Notes under the pieces: model-generated
Told to the model about the DNA's origin: nothing
The model's database searches: none
What the model saw: the letters and a program-made list of their open reading frames with translations, nothing else
Shown here: positions 1 to 14,549 of the stretch, one piece after another
Position numbering within the stretch: the first letter of the stretch is position 1
Layout of the letters: the number at the start of each line of letters is the position of its first letter
Origin: Azospirillum brasilense
GTDB lineage: Bacteria; Pseudomonadota; Alphaproteobacteria; Azospirillales; Azospirillaceae
Reading direction: 5' to 3'
NCBI RefSeq assembly: GCF_022023855.1
Contig: NZ_CP059449.1
Coordinates: forward strand, 1,412,501-1,476,500
DNA length: 64,000 bases
Translations under genes and position numbers: made by a program

Positions 1-2
1 CG

Positions 3-329
3 GAGGGCGGCAGCGTCACCCTGGCCGCCCGCGTCGAGGAGGACGGCGCCCTGGCCCTGTCGGTGACCGACACCGGGATCGGCATCCCGAAGGAGTTCAT
101 GGATCATCTGTTCCAGCCCTTCCGGCAGGCCGACAACTCCGCCAGCCGCCAGTTCGAGGGCACCGGGCTGGGGCTGTCGATCTCCAAGAACTTCATGGAA
201 CTGCACGGCGGTTCGCTGACCTGCGCCAGCACGCTGGGCGCCGGCACCACCATGACCCTGCGCCTGCCCGCCGAGCGGGTGGTGAAGCCGGAAGACACCG
301 CCGCGCGGATCGCCGCCGTGCTGGTGTGA
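3..329 (+). CDS. Sensor histidine kinase, C-terminal ATPase domain (partial, 5' cut by window)
   Basis: The reading frame is open from the window edge to the TGA at 327-329, giving about 108 residues. It encodes the end of an HATPase_c domain: a 'VTDTGIGIP' G1 box, an 'LFQPFRQAD' segment and the 'GTGLGLSIS' G2 box, followed by 'GAGTTMTLRLP', typical of hybrid or orthodox histidine kinases that autophosphorylate from ATP. The protein ends soon after the ATPase domain, so no C-terminal receiver domain follows; sensor and dimerisation parts lie outside the window. A bidirectional terminator separates it from the convergent sucB. The ligand and partner regulator cannot be inferred. Confidence 0.9.
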   Translation, partial: EGGSVTLAARVEEDGALALSVTDTGIGIPKEFMDHLFQPFRQADNSASRQFEGTGLGLSISKNFMELHGGSLTCASTLGAGTTMTLRLPAERVVKPEDTAARIAAVLV

Positions 330-353
330 TGGGCGTTCGACGGCGTGACGGCA

Positions 354-385
354 AAAAATAAGGCGCCTTGCGGCGCCTTATTTTT
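354..385. terminator. Bidirectional rho-independent terminator between kinase and sucB
   Basis: A perfect 14-bp inverted repeat (354-367 with 372-385) around a 4-nt loop. Each arm has a GC core (aaggcgcc/ggcgcctt) flanked by A-tract and T-tract, so it can end transcription from both sides: the + strand kinase and the - strand sucCDAB operon. Confidence 0.93.
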
Positions 386-457
386 CAGGTTCCGGAGGCT
401 TTCGTCCCCGGCGGTCGGGTGCGGGAGGACGGTGCCCCCGCAGTTCCCTTGTGCGGA

Positions 458-1708
<1,251 letters not shown>

Positions 1709-1750
1709 AAGTTCCTCTCGTACTTTCTTGTTCTACGCCTGGGCGTCGAG

Positions 1751-4675
<2,925 letters not shown>

Positions 4676-4739
4676 ATGTTTGCCTCGGGCGTTTGCCCGG
4701 TTCCCTCAGAGAGTTTTTTTTGCTTGTCGCTGGGACCGA

Positions 4740-4776
4740 GCGGCCCCCGGATCTCCGGGAGGAGACAGGGGGCCGC
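4740..4776 (-). other. Intercistronic hairpin between sucD and sucA
   Basis: A 9-bp perfect GC stem (4740-4748 with 4768-4776) whose loop holds a smaller inverted repeat. On the transcribed (-) strand it is followed by an A-tract, not a T-tract, so it is not a canonical terminator. It could stabilise mRNA ends or tune expression between sucCD and sucAB; this is inference. Confidence 0.5.
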
Positions 4777-4824
4777 CGGTCCTTCGGCAGTCGGCGGGAA
4801 TATGGGGTCCCGCCTACCGCTTTA

Positions 4825-5700
4825 TCAGCCCTTGAAGACCTTCAGCATGGTGGAACCCAGGCTGGCGGGGCTGTCGGCGACGGCGATGCCGACGGACTTC
4901 ATGAAGTCGATCTTGAAGTCGGCGGTGTCGTTGCCGCCGGAGATCACCGCGCCGGCATGGCCCATGCGGCGGCCCGGAGGCGCGGTGCGCCCGGCGATGA
5001 AGCCGACGACCGGCTTCTTGGTCCCGGAGTCGCGGATGAACTCCGCGCCCTTGACCTCGGCGTCGCCGCCGATCTCGCCGATCATGATAATGCCCTCGGT
5101 CTCCGGGTCCTTCAGGAACAGCTCCAGGCTGTCCACGAAGTTCGTCCCGTTGACCGGATCGCCACCGATGCCGATGCAGGTCGTCTGGCCCAGCCCCGCC
5201 GCGGTGGTCTGCGCCACCGCCTCGTAGGTCAGCGTGCCCGAGCGCGAGACGATGCCGATCTTGCCGCGCTTGTGGATGTGGCCCGGCATGATGCCGATCT
5301 TGCACTCGTCGGGCGTGATGATGCCCGGGCAGTTCGGCCCGATCAGACGGGTCTTGGAGTTGCCCAGCGCCCGCTTGACGCGCACCATGTCGAGCACCGG
5401 GATGCCCTCGGTGATGCACACCACCAGCGGGATCTCGGCGTCGATCGCCTCCAGGATGGCGTCGGCGGCGAACGGCGGCGGCACGTAGATGACGCTGGCG
5501 TTGGCGCCGGTCTTCTCGACCGCGTCGGCCACCGTGTCGAAGACCGGCAGGTCGAGGTGCTTGGTGCCGCCCTTGCCCGGCGTGACGCCGCCGACCATCT
5601 TGGTGCCGTAGGCGATCGCCTGCTCGGAATGGAAGGTGCCCTGGGCTCCGGTGAAGCCCTGGCAGATCACCTTCGTGTTCTTATCGACGAGAACAGCCAT
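4825..5700 (-). CDS. sucD: Succinyl-CoA synthetase alpha subunit (ADP-forming)
   Basis: Alpha subunit of succinyl-CoA ligase, which binds CoA and carries the phosphohistidine during substrate-level phosphorylation. The 291-residue length is standard. Visible are the N-terminal CoA-binding Rossmann fold ('[21 protein letters not shown]', 'VYVPP'-like segment), 'LIGPNCPG' and the phosphorylated histidine at about H248 in '[14 protein letters not shown]'. It overlaps nothing and starts 1 bp after the sucC stop, so sucC-sucD are almost certainly co-translated. It belongs to the leftward sucCDAB operon. Confidence 0.97.
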   Translation of the reverse strand: MAVLVDKNTKVICQGFTGAQGTFHSEQAIAYGTKMVGGVTPGKGGTKHLDLPVFDTVADAVEKTGANASVIYVPPPFAADAILEAIDAEIPLVVCITEGIPVLDMVRVKRALGNSKTRLIGPNCPGIITPDECKIGIMPGHIHKRGKIGIVSRSGTLTYEAVAQTTAAGLGQTTCIGIGGDPVNGTNFVDSLELFLKDPETEGIIMIGEIGGDAEVKGAEFIRDSGTKKPVVGFIAGRTAPPGRRMGHAGAVISGGNDTADFKIDFMKSVGIAVADSPASLGSTMLKVFKG

Positions 5701-5701
5701 C

Positions 5702-6898
<1,197 letters not shown>

Positions 6899-6918
6899 CG
6901 GGCGTCCATCTGTTTTTA

Positions 6919-6948
6919 TGGTCGGCTGACAGAGTGTGGTCGGCTGAC
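6919..6948 (-). repeat. Two direct 12-bp repeats upstream of sucC
   Basis: TGGTCGGCTGAC occurs at 6919-6930 and again at 6937-6948, 18 bp apart, only 20-50 bp before the sucC start codon. The arrangement suggests tandem protein-binding sites or a local duplication in the sucC leader. Function is inferred from position only. Confidence 0.5.
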
Positions 6949-7074
6949 GATGGGCGAAGATCGGGCAGGCGTTTCCTGCTGGCGGACGCGCCAGGGCGCA
7001 AGTCTTCGTGAGAACGAGTCCTTCAGGAAGCCTTACGCCGGCTGGCGCGAACGTCCGCGGTCACTGTACCACCC

Positions 7075-7101
7075 GGCGCGGACGGTTCAACCGTCCGCGC
7101 C
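7075..7101 (-). promoter_or_regulatory. Strong hairpin in the sucC upstream region
   Basis: A perfect 12-bp GC-rich inverted repeat (7075-7086 with 7090-7101) with a 3-nt loop sits between the mdh terminator and sucC. It has no T-tract. It could be a DNA-level dyad or an mRNA structure; no known riboswitch family was recognised. Confidence 0.5.
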
Positions 7102-7133
7102 GGGGCGACAAGGCCGCAGGCCGTCGCGCAGGC

Positions 7134-8183
<1,050 letters not shown>

Positions 8184-8389
8184 CTAGGGGTCCAGCGCCC
8201 TGAGATTTCGAGGGCGGTTCCTAGCGCGATTCCGGCCCGAGGGCAAGCGTGACCGCAAGCACGGGGCGCGGAACTGTGCAATCGATTACGGCGAATGGCC
8301 GCAACGGCAAACAGGAATTTGGTGTTGCGGGTGCGGCGCACTATTCTTTGGATAGGTTTTCAAGGCCGTTTGGGATGGGGGGAAGAACC

Positions 8390-8878
8390 ATGATTCGCTT
8401 TGCACCGGCATTTTGCCTGACCGTAACGCTGGCCCTGGGGAGCGGCGGCGCGGCCTTGGGACAAACCGTCGCAGATTATGAGACCGCACTGGCCAAGGCT
8501 CCATTGGCCAGTGCGCCGCCGGGCGAGGCGGCGGCCGGCGCTCCAGTGAATACCCCGTCGGCCACCGACATCCTGTATTGCCGGCCCGTGTCGAACTATG
8601 TGTACACCTCCGTCCCGCCAGGGGAGCGCAGCGGCATCGTGGTGCCCTTGGTGGCCTTCGACGGGCCGAGCGACCCGGCGACCCTGCGCAAGCGCGCCCT
8701 ATGCGAGGATGTGCGCCGGATGGCGGTGATCCAGTTCGATTCCGGGTCGGGCGAGGAGATCGTCACCCCACCGCAACTGATCGACACCGATCCGTCGCGC
8801 CCGCTGTATCAGAACGATCCGACGCTGGCCCCCGACACGCGGCGTGCCCCGGCGCGCCGGCCGCTGGAGATCCAGTAA
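8390..8878 (+). CDS. Secreted protein of unknown function
   Basis: A 162-residue protein beginning with a clear Sec signal peptide ('MIRFAPAFCLTVTLALGSGG', cleavage likely after 'ALG' or 'AAL'). The ATG at 8390 was chosen because it follows a purine-rich site (GGGGGGAAG) and is immediately followed by the signal peptide; the upstream in-frame extension has none of these. The mature part is Ala/Pro-rich and then has a compact segment with two cysteines ('ILYCRPVSNYVYTSVP', 'RALCEDVRRMAVIQF'). No family is recognised. It diverges from mdh and ends 30 bp before a convergent DUF2336 gene. Confidence 0.8.
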   Translation: MIRFAPAFCLTVTLALGSGGAALGQTVADYETALAKAPLASAPPGEAAAGAPVNTPSATDILYCRPVSNYVYTSVPPGERSGIVVPLVAFDGPSDPATLRKRALCEDVRRMAVIQFDSGSGEEIVTPPQLIDTDPSRPLYQNDPTLAPDTRRAPARRPLEIQ

Positions 8879-8908
8879 GGGAAATAACGTGGACAGCGCT
8901 CCACGGCG

Positions 8909-10138
8909 TCAGGAACGGACGCCGTAGAGCGCGAGGTGGCGGGTCATGTCCGCCGCGGGCAGCGGGTAGTCGGTGCCCTGGCGGGCGTTCAGCACGGCGC
9001 GCGGCGGGATACCGGCGGCACGGACCTGCACCCGCATGGCGCAGCGCATCGAGTAGCCCGCGCGCCAGACCAGGGCGGTGACGGCGCGGGCATCGCCGGA
9101 GCGCAGGATGTCGTCCACGATTCCCGGATGGACGGCGGCGCGCAGGGCCAGGGCGGCGCGGACGAAGTCCGTTTCCTCCCAGGACAGGGCGTCGCCGAGC
9201 GCCGTCTCGTCCAAGGCGCCCTGCCGGTGCAGACGGACGGCGCGACGCCCCGGCGACTCGGCGGGATCGCGCCCTTCGACCCAGGCGACGCGGCGGCGGG
9301 TCACGGCGGCGACCTCCGCCGCGGTTACCGCGTCCAGATCGGTGCGGCGGCGCAGCAGGTCGGCCACCGAGTCGTCGACGAACTCCGCCAGCCGCAGGGC
9401 CAGCCGTTGCGACAGGGCGGGGCGGCCGGCCAGCTTGGCCTGCCAATCCGGATGGCCGCCCGAACGCTCCACCAGATCCTCCAGCCGGTCTTCGGGGATG
9501 ACCGCGCCGTCGTTGTCCAGCAGGACGCCCGTGGCCTCCGCATCGCCGGTGTCGACGATGGCGCAGGACAGCGGCTCGCTGACCGCCGGCCGCCGTGCGA
9601 TGGCCGACAGCGCCCAGCCCGCGGGGGGACTGGCGATGATCTCCAGCAGGTCCTCGTCGGTCAGGCTGGTGCAGCAATGCAGGATTGGCTCCGCCACGGA
9701 GCGTTCGACGTCGCGGGCCAGCGTGCGCGCCACGGCGGGCGGAGCGCAGGCGACGTCCTTCAAAGCCCCGGCCAGCGCCGTCCGCACATGGGCCGCATGA
9801 TCGCGGGCCAGCCGCTCCAACGTGCGCAGGGCGGTGGCGGTGGCCTTGTCTTGGCGGTCCGGGGGCAGGTCGGGCAGCAGCCGGCACAGCTTGCGCGCCA
9901 AATGCGCGCGAACCCCGGTATCGCCCATCCCGGCCCGCCGCGATTCGACCAGCGCCGTGCCAACGCGGCGGCGCGCCGGTTCCAGCACAGGAGGAGCGGG
10001 GGGAGAATCGTCGAACAGATAGCCGAGCAAGTCCGGGTCCACCCCGTCGTCCGCGGAGGGGTGGACCCGCGGCGCCGAGCGGGCCGCGCCGGGACGGTGG
10101 TCCCCGTGATCGGAGGGTGGGGCCTGACGTGGCTGCAT
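8909..10138 (-). CDS. DUF2336 domain protein
   Basis: A protein of about 409 residues. The alpha-helical repeat-like composition ('LARKLCRLLPDLPP', 'LERLARDHAAHVRTALA', 'IASPPAGWALSAIARRP') matches the alphaproteobacterial DUF2336 family, which is related to HEAT-type repeats and has no established function. The ATG at 10138 is preferred to an in-frame TTG at 10213; neither has a perfect ribosome site. It is monocistronic as seen, ending 30 bp from a convergent secreted-protein gene, and follows a long non-coding stretch with a terminator. Confidence 0.8.
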   Translation of the reverse strand: MQPRQAPPSDHGDHRPGAARSAPRVHPSADDGVDPDLLGYLFDDSPPAPPVLEPARRRVGTALVESRRAGMGDTGVRAHLARKLCRLLPDLPPDRQDKATATALRTLERLARDHAAHVRTALAGALKDVACAPPAVARTLARDVERSVAEPILHCCTSLTDEDLLEIIASPPAGWALSAIARRPAVSEPLSCAIVDTGDAEATGVLLDNDGAVIPEDRLEDLVERSGGHPDWQAKLAGRPALSQRLALRLAEFVDDSVADLLRRRTDLDAVTAAEVAAVTRRRVAWVEGRDPAESPGRRAVRLHRQGALDETALGDALSWEETDFVRAALALRAAVHPGIVDDILRSGDARAVTALVWRAGYSMRCAMRVQVRAAGIPPRAVLNARQGTDYPLPAADMTRHLALYGVRS

Positions 10139-10277
10139 CCGGATATCCAACGACGGGCCGGTTAACGGGCCGCTAATGGGGCCGAACTTGTCACCGGCGT
10201 CCGCTGTGCGCAACTATACCCTGCGCCGCCAATCCTGCCATCGGTTGATGCTGTCAAAGCGTCGAAAAGCGAAGGTT

Positions 10278-10317
10278 GAAAAGAAAAAGGGCCGCAACCC
10301 CGATGGGGCGCGGCCTT
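10278..10317 (-). terminator. Rho-independent terminator, minus strand
   Basis: Nested inverted repeat (10287-10317: AAGG-GCCGC with GCGGCCTT outside, CCCC-GAT-GGGG inside) followed on the minus strand by TTTTTCTTTT. It could end a leftward transcript from within 10.3-10.7 kb or read-through from lysK, which suggests leftward transcription in the non-coding gap. Confidence 0.75.
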
Positions 10318-10387
10318 GAAGAGTTTAGGGAGGAAACGCACTGCAAAAGCAGTAACGGGGCAGATCATAGGCTTCGACCTTGGCGGA

Positions 10388-10408
10388 TGGTAATACCAAG
10401 TTGGTATT
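10388..10408. promoter_or_regulatory. GntR/FadR-like dyad (TGGTAATACCA plus overlapping dyad)
   Basis: The 11-bp palindrome TGGTAATACCA at 10388-10398 overlaps a second 17-bp dyad (10392-10408). The identical 11-mer lies upstream of sdhC at 28270-28280. FadR-type GntR regulators bind TGGT-N3-ACCA-like sites; assignment to any regulator is inference. Confidence 0.4.
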
Positions 10409-10690
10409 GGTGCGGTGCGGTATGCGCATGGCGATGCGGGAATAAAATGTTGTTTGCCCAGCGGGTGGGCAGGATTTCGACCGTTTGCACACATTCGAGC
10501 CGAACGGGCGGATGATGGAAACGCAAACGATCGGATTGGGAATATTGTTTGTGACCGGAACTATGGCGGGTGAAGTCTCGTCGAATGCTGAGCGACATCC
10601 ATCCGGGCATGCCCTTGGGCGCCACCTTCCTTGAAGGCGGTTTGCATGCTGGGCGGATTGTTCGTGAGGCTTGCCGGTCCGCTGGGAAAA

Positions 10691-10729
10691 CCCTCCCCTG
10701 CGGCGGGCCGCGGCGCGGGGGAGGGGAAA
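10691..10729 (-). terminator. lysK terminator
   Basis: Inverted repeat CCCTCCCC (10691-10698) with GGGGAGGG (10718-10725), with the GC-rich loop partly self-paired. On the minus strand it is followed by TTTTCCC. It lies 18 bp after the lysK stop. Confidence 0.65.
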
Positions 10730-10746
10730 AGGCCGATGGACGGTGC

Positions 10747-12315
10747 TCAGGCGGCCAGCTTCTCGCGGATCAGCGCCTTGGTCTCGTCCAGGCCGTAGAG
10801 CTGGATGAAGGAGCCCATGCGGGGGCCGGTGGTCTGGCCGAGCAGAACTTCGTAGAGCGCCTGGAACCAGGCGCGCAGCTCGGTGAAGCCGTGCTCCTTG
10901 CCGACGGCGAAGACCTCGTTCTGGATGACGTCACCCGCCGCGTCGGCGGGGATGGTGTCCAGACGCTTCAGCAGGTCCTCCAGCGCGGCGCGCTCGGCGT
11001 CGGTGGGGGCGCGGAAGCGTTTCGTCGGCTTCACCTGATCCTGGTAGTAGCGAACGGCGTAGCCGACCAGCTTGTCCAGGAAGGGGCTATTCTCCGGCGT
11101 CGCCTCGGGCGCGTAGCGGCTGATGAAGCCCCACATCACGTCCTTGGTCTCGGCGTTCGCCGCCCCGGCGAGGTTCAGCAGCAGGTTGAAGGACACGTCC
11201 GAGCGCACCGCCGGCGCCGTGCCGTTGTGGATGTGCCAAGCCGGGTTCTCCAGCGCCTTGGCCGGCTCCTCCACCGGCAGCTTGGCGACGAAGGCCAGAT
11301 ACTCGTCCACCGCTCGCGGGATCACGTCGAAGTAGAGGCGCTTGGCCGACTTCGGCTTCTGGAACATGTAGAGGGCGAGGCTCTCCGGCGGGGCGTAGGC
11401 CAGCCACTCCTCCATGGTCAGGCCGTTGCCCTTGGACTTGGAGATCTTCTGGCCCTTGTCGTCGAGGAACAGCTCGTAATTGAAGCCCTGCGGCGGGGTG
11501 CCGCCGAGGATGTTGACGATCTTCCCGGCCAGCTCGGCCGACGGGATCAGGTCCTTGCCGTACATCTCGTAATCGACGCCCAGCGCGTACCAGCGCATGC
11601 CCCAGTCGGGCTTCCACTGGAGCTTCACATGGCCGCCGGTGACGGGGACCTCGACCTTCTTTCCGTCCTCGTCCTGGAAGACGATGGTGCCGGCGTCCAC
11701 GTCGCGCTCCAGCACCGGGACCTGCAGCACGCGCCCCGTGGAGGGGGAGACGGGCAGGAACGGGCTGTAGGTCTGCTGGCGCTCCTCGCCCAACGTCGGC
11801 AGCATGACGGCCATGATCTCGTCATAGCGCCGCAGCACGCCGAGCAGCGCCTCGTCGAAGCGGCCCGACTTGTACCAGTCGGTGGAGGACTGGAACTCGT
11901 ACTCGAAGCCGAAGCTGTCGAGGAAGGCGCGCAGGCGTGCGTTGTTGTGCGCGCCGAAGCTGTCGTGCGTGCCGAACGGGTCGGGGACCTGGGTCAACGG
12001 CTTGCCGAGGCTGGCGGCGACCAGCTCCTTGTTCGGGATGTTGTCCGGGACCTTGCGCAGCCCGTCCATGTCGTCGGAGAAGCAGAAGAGCTTCGTCGGG
12101 ATGTCGCTCATCCGCTGGAAGGCTTGGCGGACCATGGTGGTGCGCGCCACCTCGCCGAAGGTGCCGATGTGCGGCAGGCCCGACGGACCGTAGCCGGTCT
12201 CGAACAGGACGTAGCCTTTGGCCGGCGGCTCTTTCGCGAAGCGCGCGACCAGTTTGCGCGCCTCCTCGAACGGCCACGCCTTCGCCTGCAACGCCAATTC
12301 CCGCTCGCCGGTCAT
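10747..12315 (-). CDS. lysK: Lysyl-tRNA synthetase, class I
   Basis: Charges tRNA-Lys. This is the class I (archaeal/spirochaete/alphaproteobacterial) form, unrelated to class II LysS. Its 522 residues have the HIGH-like motif '[12 protein letters not shown]' near residues 48-59 and a KMSKS-like 'KISKSKGN' near 289, both of the Rossmann catalytic domain, followed by the alpha-helical anticodon-binding region. The length is standard. The ATG at 12315 precedes '[22 protein letters not shown]', a normal N-terminus. Monocistronic, divergent from an EmrE-like gene 143 bp away. Confidence 0.95.
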   Translation of the reverse strand: MTGERELALQAKAWPFEEARKLVARFAKEPPAKGYVLFETGYGPSGLPHIGTFGEVARTTMVRQAFQRMSDIPTKLFCFSDDMDGLRKVPDNIPNKELVAASLGKPLTQVPDPFGTHDSFGAHNNARLRAFLDSFGFEYEFQSSTDWYKSGRFDEALLGVLRRYDEIMAVMLPTLGEERQQTYSPFLPVSPSTGRVLQVPVLERDVDAGTIVFQDEDGKKVEVPVTGGHVKLQWKPDWGMRWYALGVDYEMYGKDLIPSAELAGKIVNILGGTPPQGFNYELFLDDKGQKISKSKGNGLTMEEWLAYAPPESLALYMFQKPKSAKRLYFDVIPRAVDEYLAFVAKLPVEEPAKALENPAWHIHNGTAPAVRSDVSFNLLLNLAGAANAETKDVMWGFISRYAPEATPENSPFLDKLVGYAVRYYQDQVKPTKRFRAPTDAERAALEDLLKRLDTIPADAAGDVIQNEVFAVGKEHGFTELRAWFQALYEVLLGQTTGPRMGSFIQLYGLDETKALIREKLAA

Positions 12316-12458
12316 GGTAGAGCCCCTTCAAAACTCGACGGATATGTAGAAAGGCAGCGACCCTAGGGCGGACCGCGCCGTCCGTCAACGGGCGCCGCGC
12401 TTGTCCGCACCGCGGTTCGGGCGCATTTCTGGATGTGGATCACCCGCCGAGGACCCGC

Positions 12459-12782
12459 ATGAGCTGGCTGTTTCTGTCCGTCGCCATCGCCTTCGAGATC
12501 GTGGGCACCGTCGCCATGAAGATGTCCGACGGCATGACCCGCCTGTGGCCCAGCCTGGCGGTGGTGGCCTGTTATCTGGTGGCCTTCGCGATGCTGGCCC
12601 AGGCGCTGCGCGAGATCGAGGTCGGCGTGGCCTACGCCATCTGGTCGGCGGTCGGCACCGCGGCTATCGCGGCGATCGGGGTGTGGGTGTTCGGCGAGTC
12701 GCTCAGTTTCCTGAAGCTGGCCGGGATTCTGCTGATCGTCGCGGGGGTGGTCAGCCTCCGCATGTCGGGGGGCGGGGCGTAG
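12459..12782 (+). CDS. Small multidrug resistance (SMR) exporter, EmrE/Qac type
   Basis: A 107-residue four-helix inner-membrane protein; SMR proteins work as antiparallel dimers exchanging cationic drugs for protons. The essential glutamate is in helix 1 ('FEIVGTVAMK'), and 'GMTRLWPS' and 'AYAIWSAVGTA' closely match EmrE ('GFTRLWPS', 'AYAIWSGVG'), so a quaternary-compound exporter is more likely than the guanidinium-exporter (Gdx/SugE) branch. The ATG at 12459 follows GAGGA; the upstream in-frame ATG at 12435 would add eight unusual residues. It ends 4 bp from a convergent gene. Confidence 0.9.
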   Translation: MSWLFLSVAIAFEIVGTVAMKMSDGMTRLWPSLAVVACYLVAFAMLAQALREIEVGVAYAIWSAVGTAAIAAIGVWVFGESLSFLKLAGILLIVAGVVSLRMSGGGA

Positions 12783-12786
12783 GCCC

Positions 12787-13590
12787 TCATGCCCGGATGT
12801 CGAGCGACGGACCAGGGCCGGCCGCCACCACCGGCACGCCGTCGCGGAACAGAGGCATGTCCTTCAGATCCTTGACATAGCCGCCGGTGGCGACGGCCTC
12901 GGGCGACTTGTCCTTGAGACGATCCATCGCGCCCTTGATCATGGCGACCAGCGGGCTCTCGCTGTCGAGATCGTCCGGTTCCCGGTCGCTGCTCCGCATC
13001 GTCTGCTCATAGCCGAACTGGTTGGCGGCGCGTTGGACCGCCCAGTTGGCCGATGCCTTCTCTTCGTCGCTGACGCCCTCCAGGAAGGCGACGCCGGCCC
13101 GGAAGCGGGCGGCGTGATCGTTGCCCGTCGGGTCCGCGGCCATCATGGCCTGCCCCTGCTGCTGCGACATGATCGATTGGGCGGTGTCCTGCTCGTCCTT
13201 GGAAAAGCTGCCGTCGCTGTTGCTGGCGATGGCGAAGAGGGAGCGGCGGTCGAGCCCGCCATAGACGGTGTCCCAGCTTTCCTGGGTGGCGTGCATGTAG
13301 TCCATCGGCTTGCCGTTCGCGGCCAGCTCCGCGTACTTGGCGTCGATGGCCGCCCGCGCGTCCTTGGCGACGGTCGCGAAATCCTTCTTGCCCGCGGTCT
13401 GGGGTGCCGTCTGGGTCACCAGGGATGCCTGGGCCGTCTCCGACAGCGTGACGACGGCCGCCGCATCGCGCGCGCTTGCGGAGCCGCCGGCCGTATCTTT
13501 AGTTCCCGCCGCCTTGGAAGCGGACGGTGTCGTCGCGAACAAGGTGGTCGGCTGCCGAGCCGCACCCACCGATGGCTCCATGACGTTCAT
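12787..13590 (-). CDS. Hypothetical protein with EF-hand-like segment
   Basis: A 267-residue protein with no signal peptide. The N-terminal ~100 residues are low-complexity Ala/Ser/Thr ('TLSETAQASLVTQ'), and the C-terminal half is helical. A segment near 'ASNSDGSFSKDE' resembles an EF-hand loop but lacks the first aspartate. The ATG at 13590 is chosen for its AGGG-rich ribosome site and the following 'MNVMEPSVG'; the longer 297-residue frame has an unlikely leader. The N-terminus resembles alphaproteobacterial flagellum-associated or secreted proteins only in composition. Function unknown. Confidence 0.65.
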   Translation of the reverse strand: MNVMEPSVGAARQPTTLFATTPSASKAAGTKDTAGGSASARDAAAVVTLSETAQASLVTQTAPQTAGKKDFATVAKDARAAIDAKYAELAANGKPMDYMHATQESWDTVYGGLDRRSLFAIASNSDGSFSKDEQDTAQSIMSQQQGQAMMAADPTGNDHAARFRAGVAFLEGVSDEEKASANWAVQRAANQFGYEQTMRSSDREPDDLDSESPLVAMIKGAMDRLKDKSPEAVATGGYVKDLKDMPLFRDGVPVVAAGPGPSLDIRA

Positions 13591-13744
13591 CAGGCGGCCC
13601 TCCCGTTGCCGAGGCTTGCCAATGACGGAGCGTGTCGGCGCGCCGGACCACTCCGAGCCCATGCAGGGCAATCGGGGCAACTTACCACCGGCTGTATTGA
13701 TGGTCGATTAACAAGTTTTCAGGTTGAGTGGGGCTTGTCGGGAC

Positions 13745-14431
13745 TTAACGCGCGCAATCGGCCAGCCCGTCCCGCTCCACCACCGCCATGCGCCGTTCGA
13801 TGACCGCCGCCCGCCGCGCCACGTAGGCGCCGGGCGGGTTCGGGGACCAGTTGCGCGGATTGGGCAGGACGACGGCCAGCAGCGCGGCCTCGCGGCGGGT
13901 CAGGGCCGACGCCGGCTTCTTGAAATGGTGGCGGGCGGCGGCTTCGGCGCCGTAGACGCCGTCGTCCCACTCCACGCTGTTCAGATAGACCTCCAGGATG
14001 CGGCTCTTCGGCCACAGCGTCTCGATCAGCAGGGTGAACCACGCCTCCACCCCCTTGCGGGTCCAGCTGCGGTCCGGCCAGAGGAAGGCGTTCTTGGCGG
14101 TCTGCTGGCTGATCGTGCTGCCGCCGCGCAGGCGCCGGCCCTCCTCGTTGTCCTCGAAGGCGCCCTCGATGGCCGCCCAGTCGAAGCCGCCATGGCCGCA
14201 GAACAGCGTGTCCTCCGACGCGATGACGGCGCGGGCGAGGTGGGGAGAAATTTGCGACATGGGCACCCAGTCGTGCTCCAGCCCGGACCCTCCGGCGGCG
14301 CGGATCAGCATCAGCGGCGTGGCCGGCACCGGCACCACGCGGTAGAGCGCCACCCAGCCGATGCTGAAGGCCACCAGCGCGACGGCCAGGGCCATCAGGA
14401 GTCTCAGCAGACGCCGGACCGGAAACCGCAT
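13745..14431 (-). CDS. mtgA: Monofunctional peptidoglycan glycosyltransferase
   Basis: Polymerises lipid II into glycan strands at the periplasmic face of the inner membrane. The 228 residues have an N-terminal membrane anchor (about 7-30) and a GT51 domain with catalytic '[14 protein letters not shown]', the second motif '[16 protein letters not shown]' and '[22 protein letters not shown]'. No transpeptidase domain follows, so it is the monofunctional type. Start at 14431 is supported by '[20 protein letters not shown]'. Divergent from the DinG-like helicase. Confidence 0.95.
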   Translation of the reverse strand: MRFPVRRLLRLLMALAVALVAFSIGWVALYRVVPVPATPLMLIRAAGGSGLEHDWVPMSQISPHLARAVIASEDTLFCGHGGFDWAAIEGAFEDNEEGRRLRGGSTISQQTAKNAFLWPDRSWTRKGVEAWFTLLIETLWPKSRILEVYLNSVEWDDGVYGAEAAARHHFKKPASALTRREAALLAVVLPNPRNWSPNPPGAYVARRAAVIERRMAVVERDGLADCAR

Positions 14432-14549
14432 GCGCTCGACCTCTCCTCTGTGACGCTCAAGGACGGGGGAGCACTTTCGAGGGGGCGGGCCGATCGGTCA
14501 ACACGGGTTTGCTCGCATTGCGGCGACGGGGACCACTATACTGCGCGCC

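Larger units (their letters stand above)
10139..10746. other. 608-bp region without a convincing gene
   Basis: Lies between lysK (3' end) and the DUF2336 gene (5' end), both leftward. It is less GC-rich than its surroundings. It holds two terminator-like hairpins, the palindrome TGGTAATACCA at 10388-10398 and an overlapping dyad (AATACCAA-G-TTGGTATT, 10392-10408). The open frames here (up to 110 codons) show no family features or good ribosome sites. A small RNA or an unseen promoter is possible. Confidence 0.6.
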
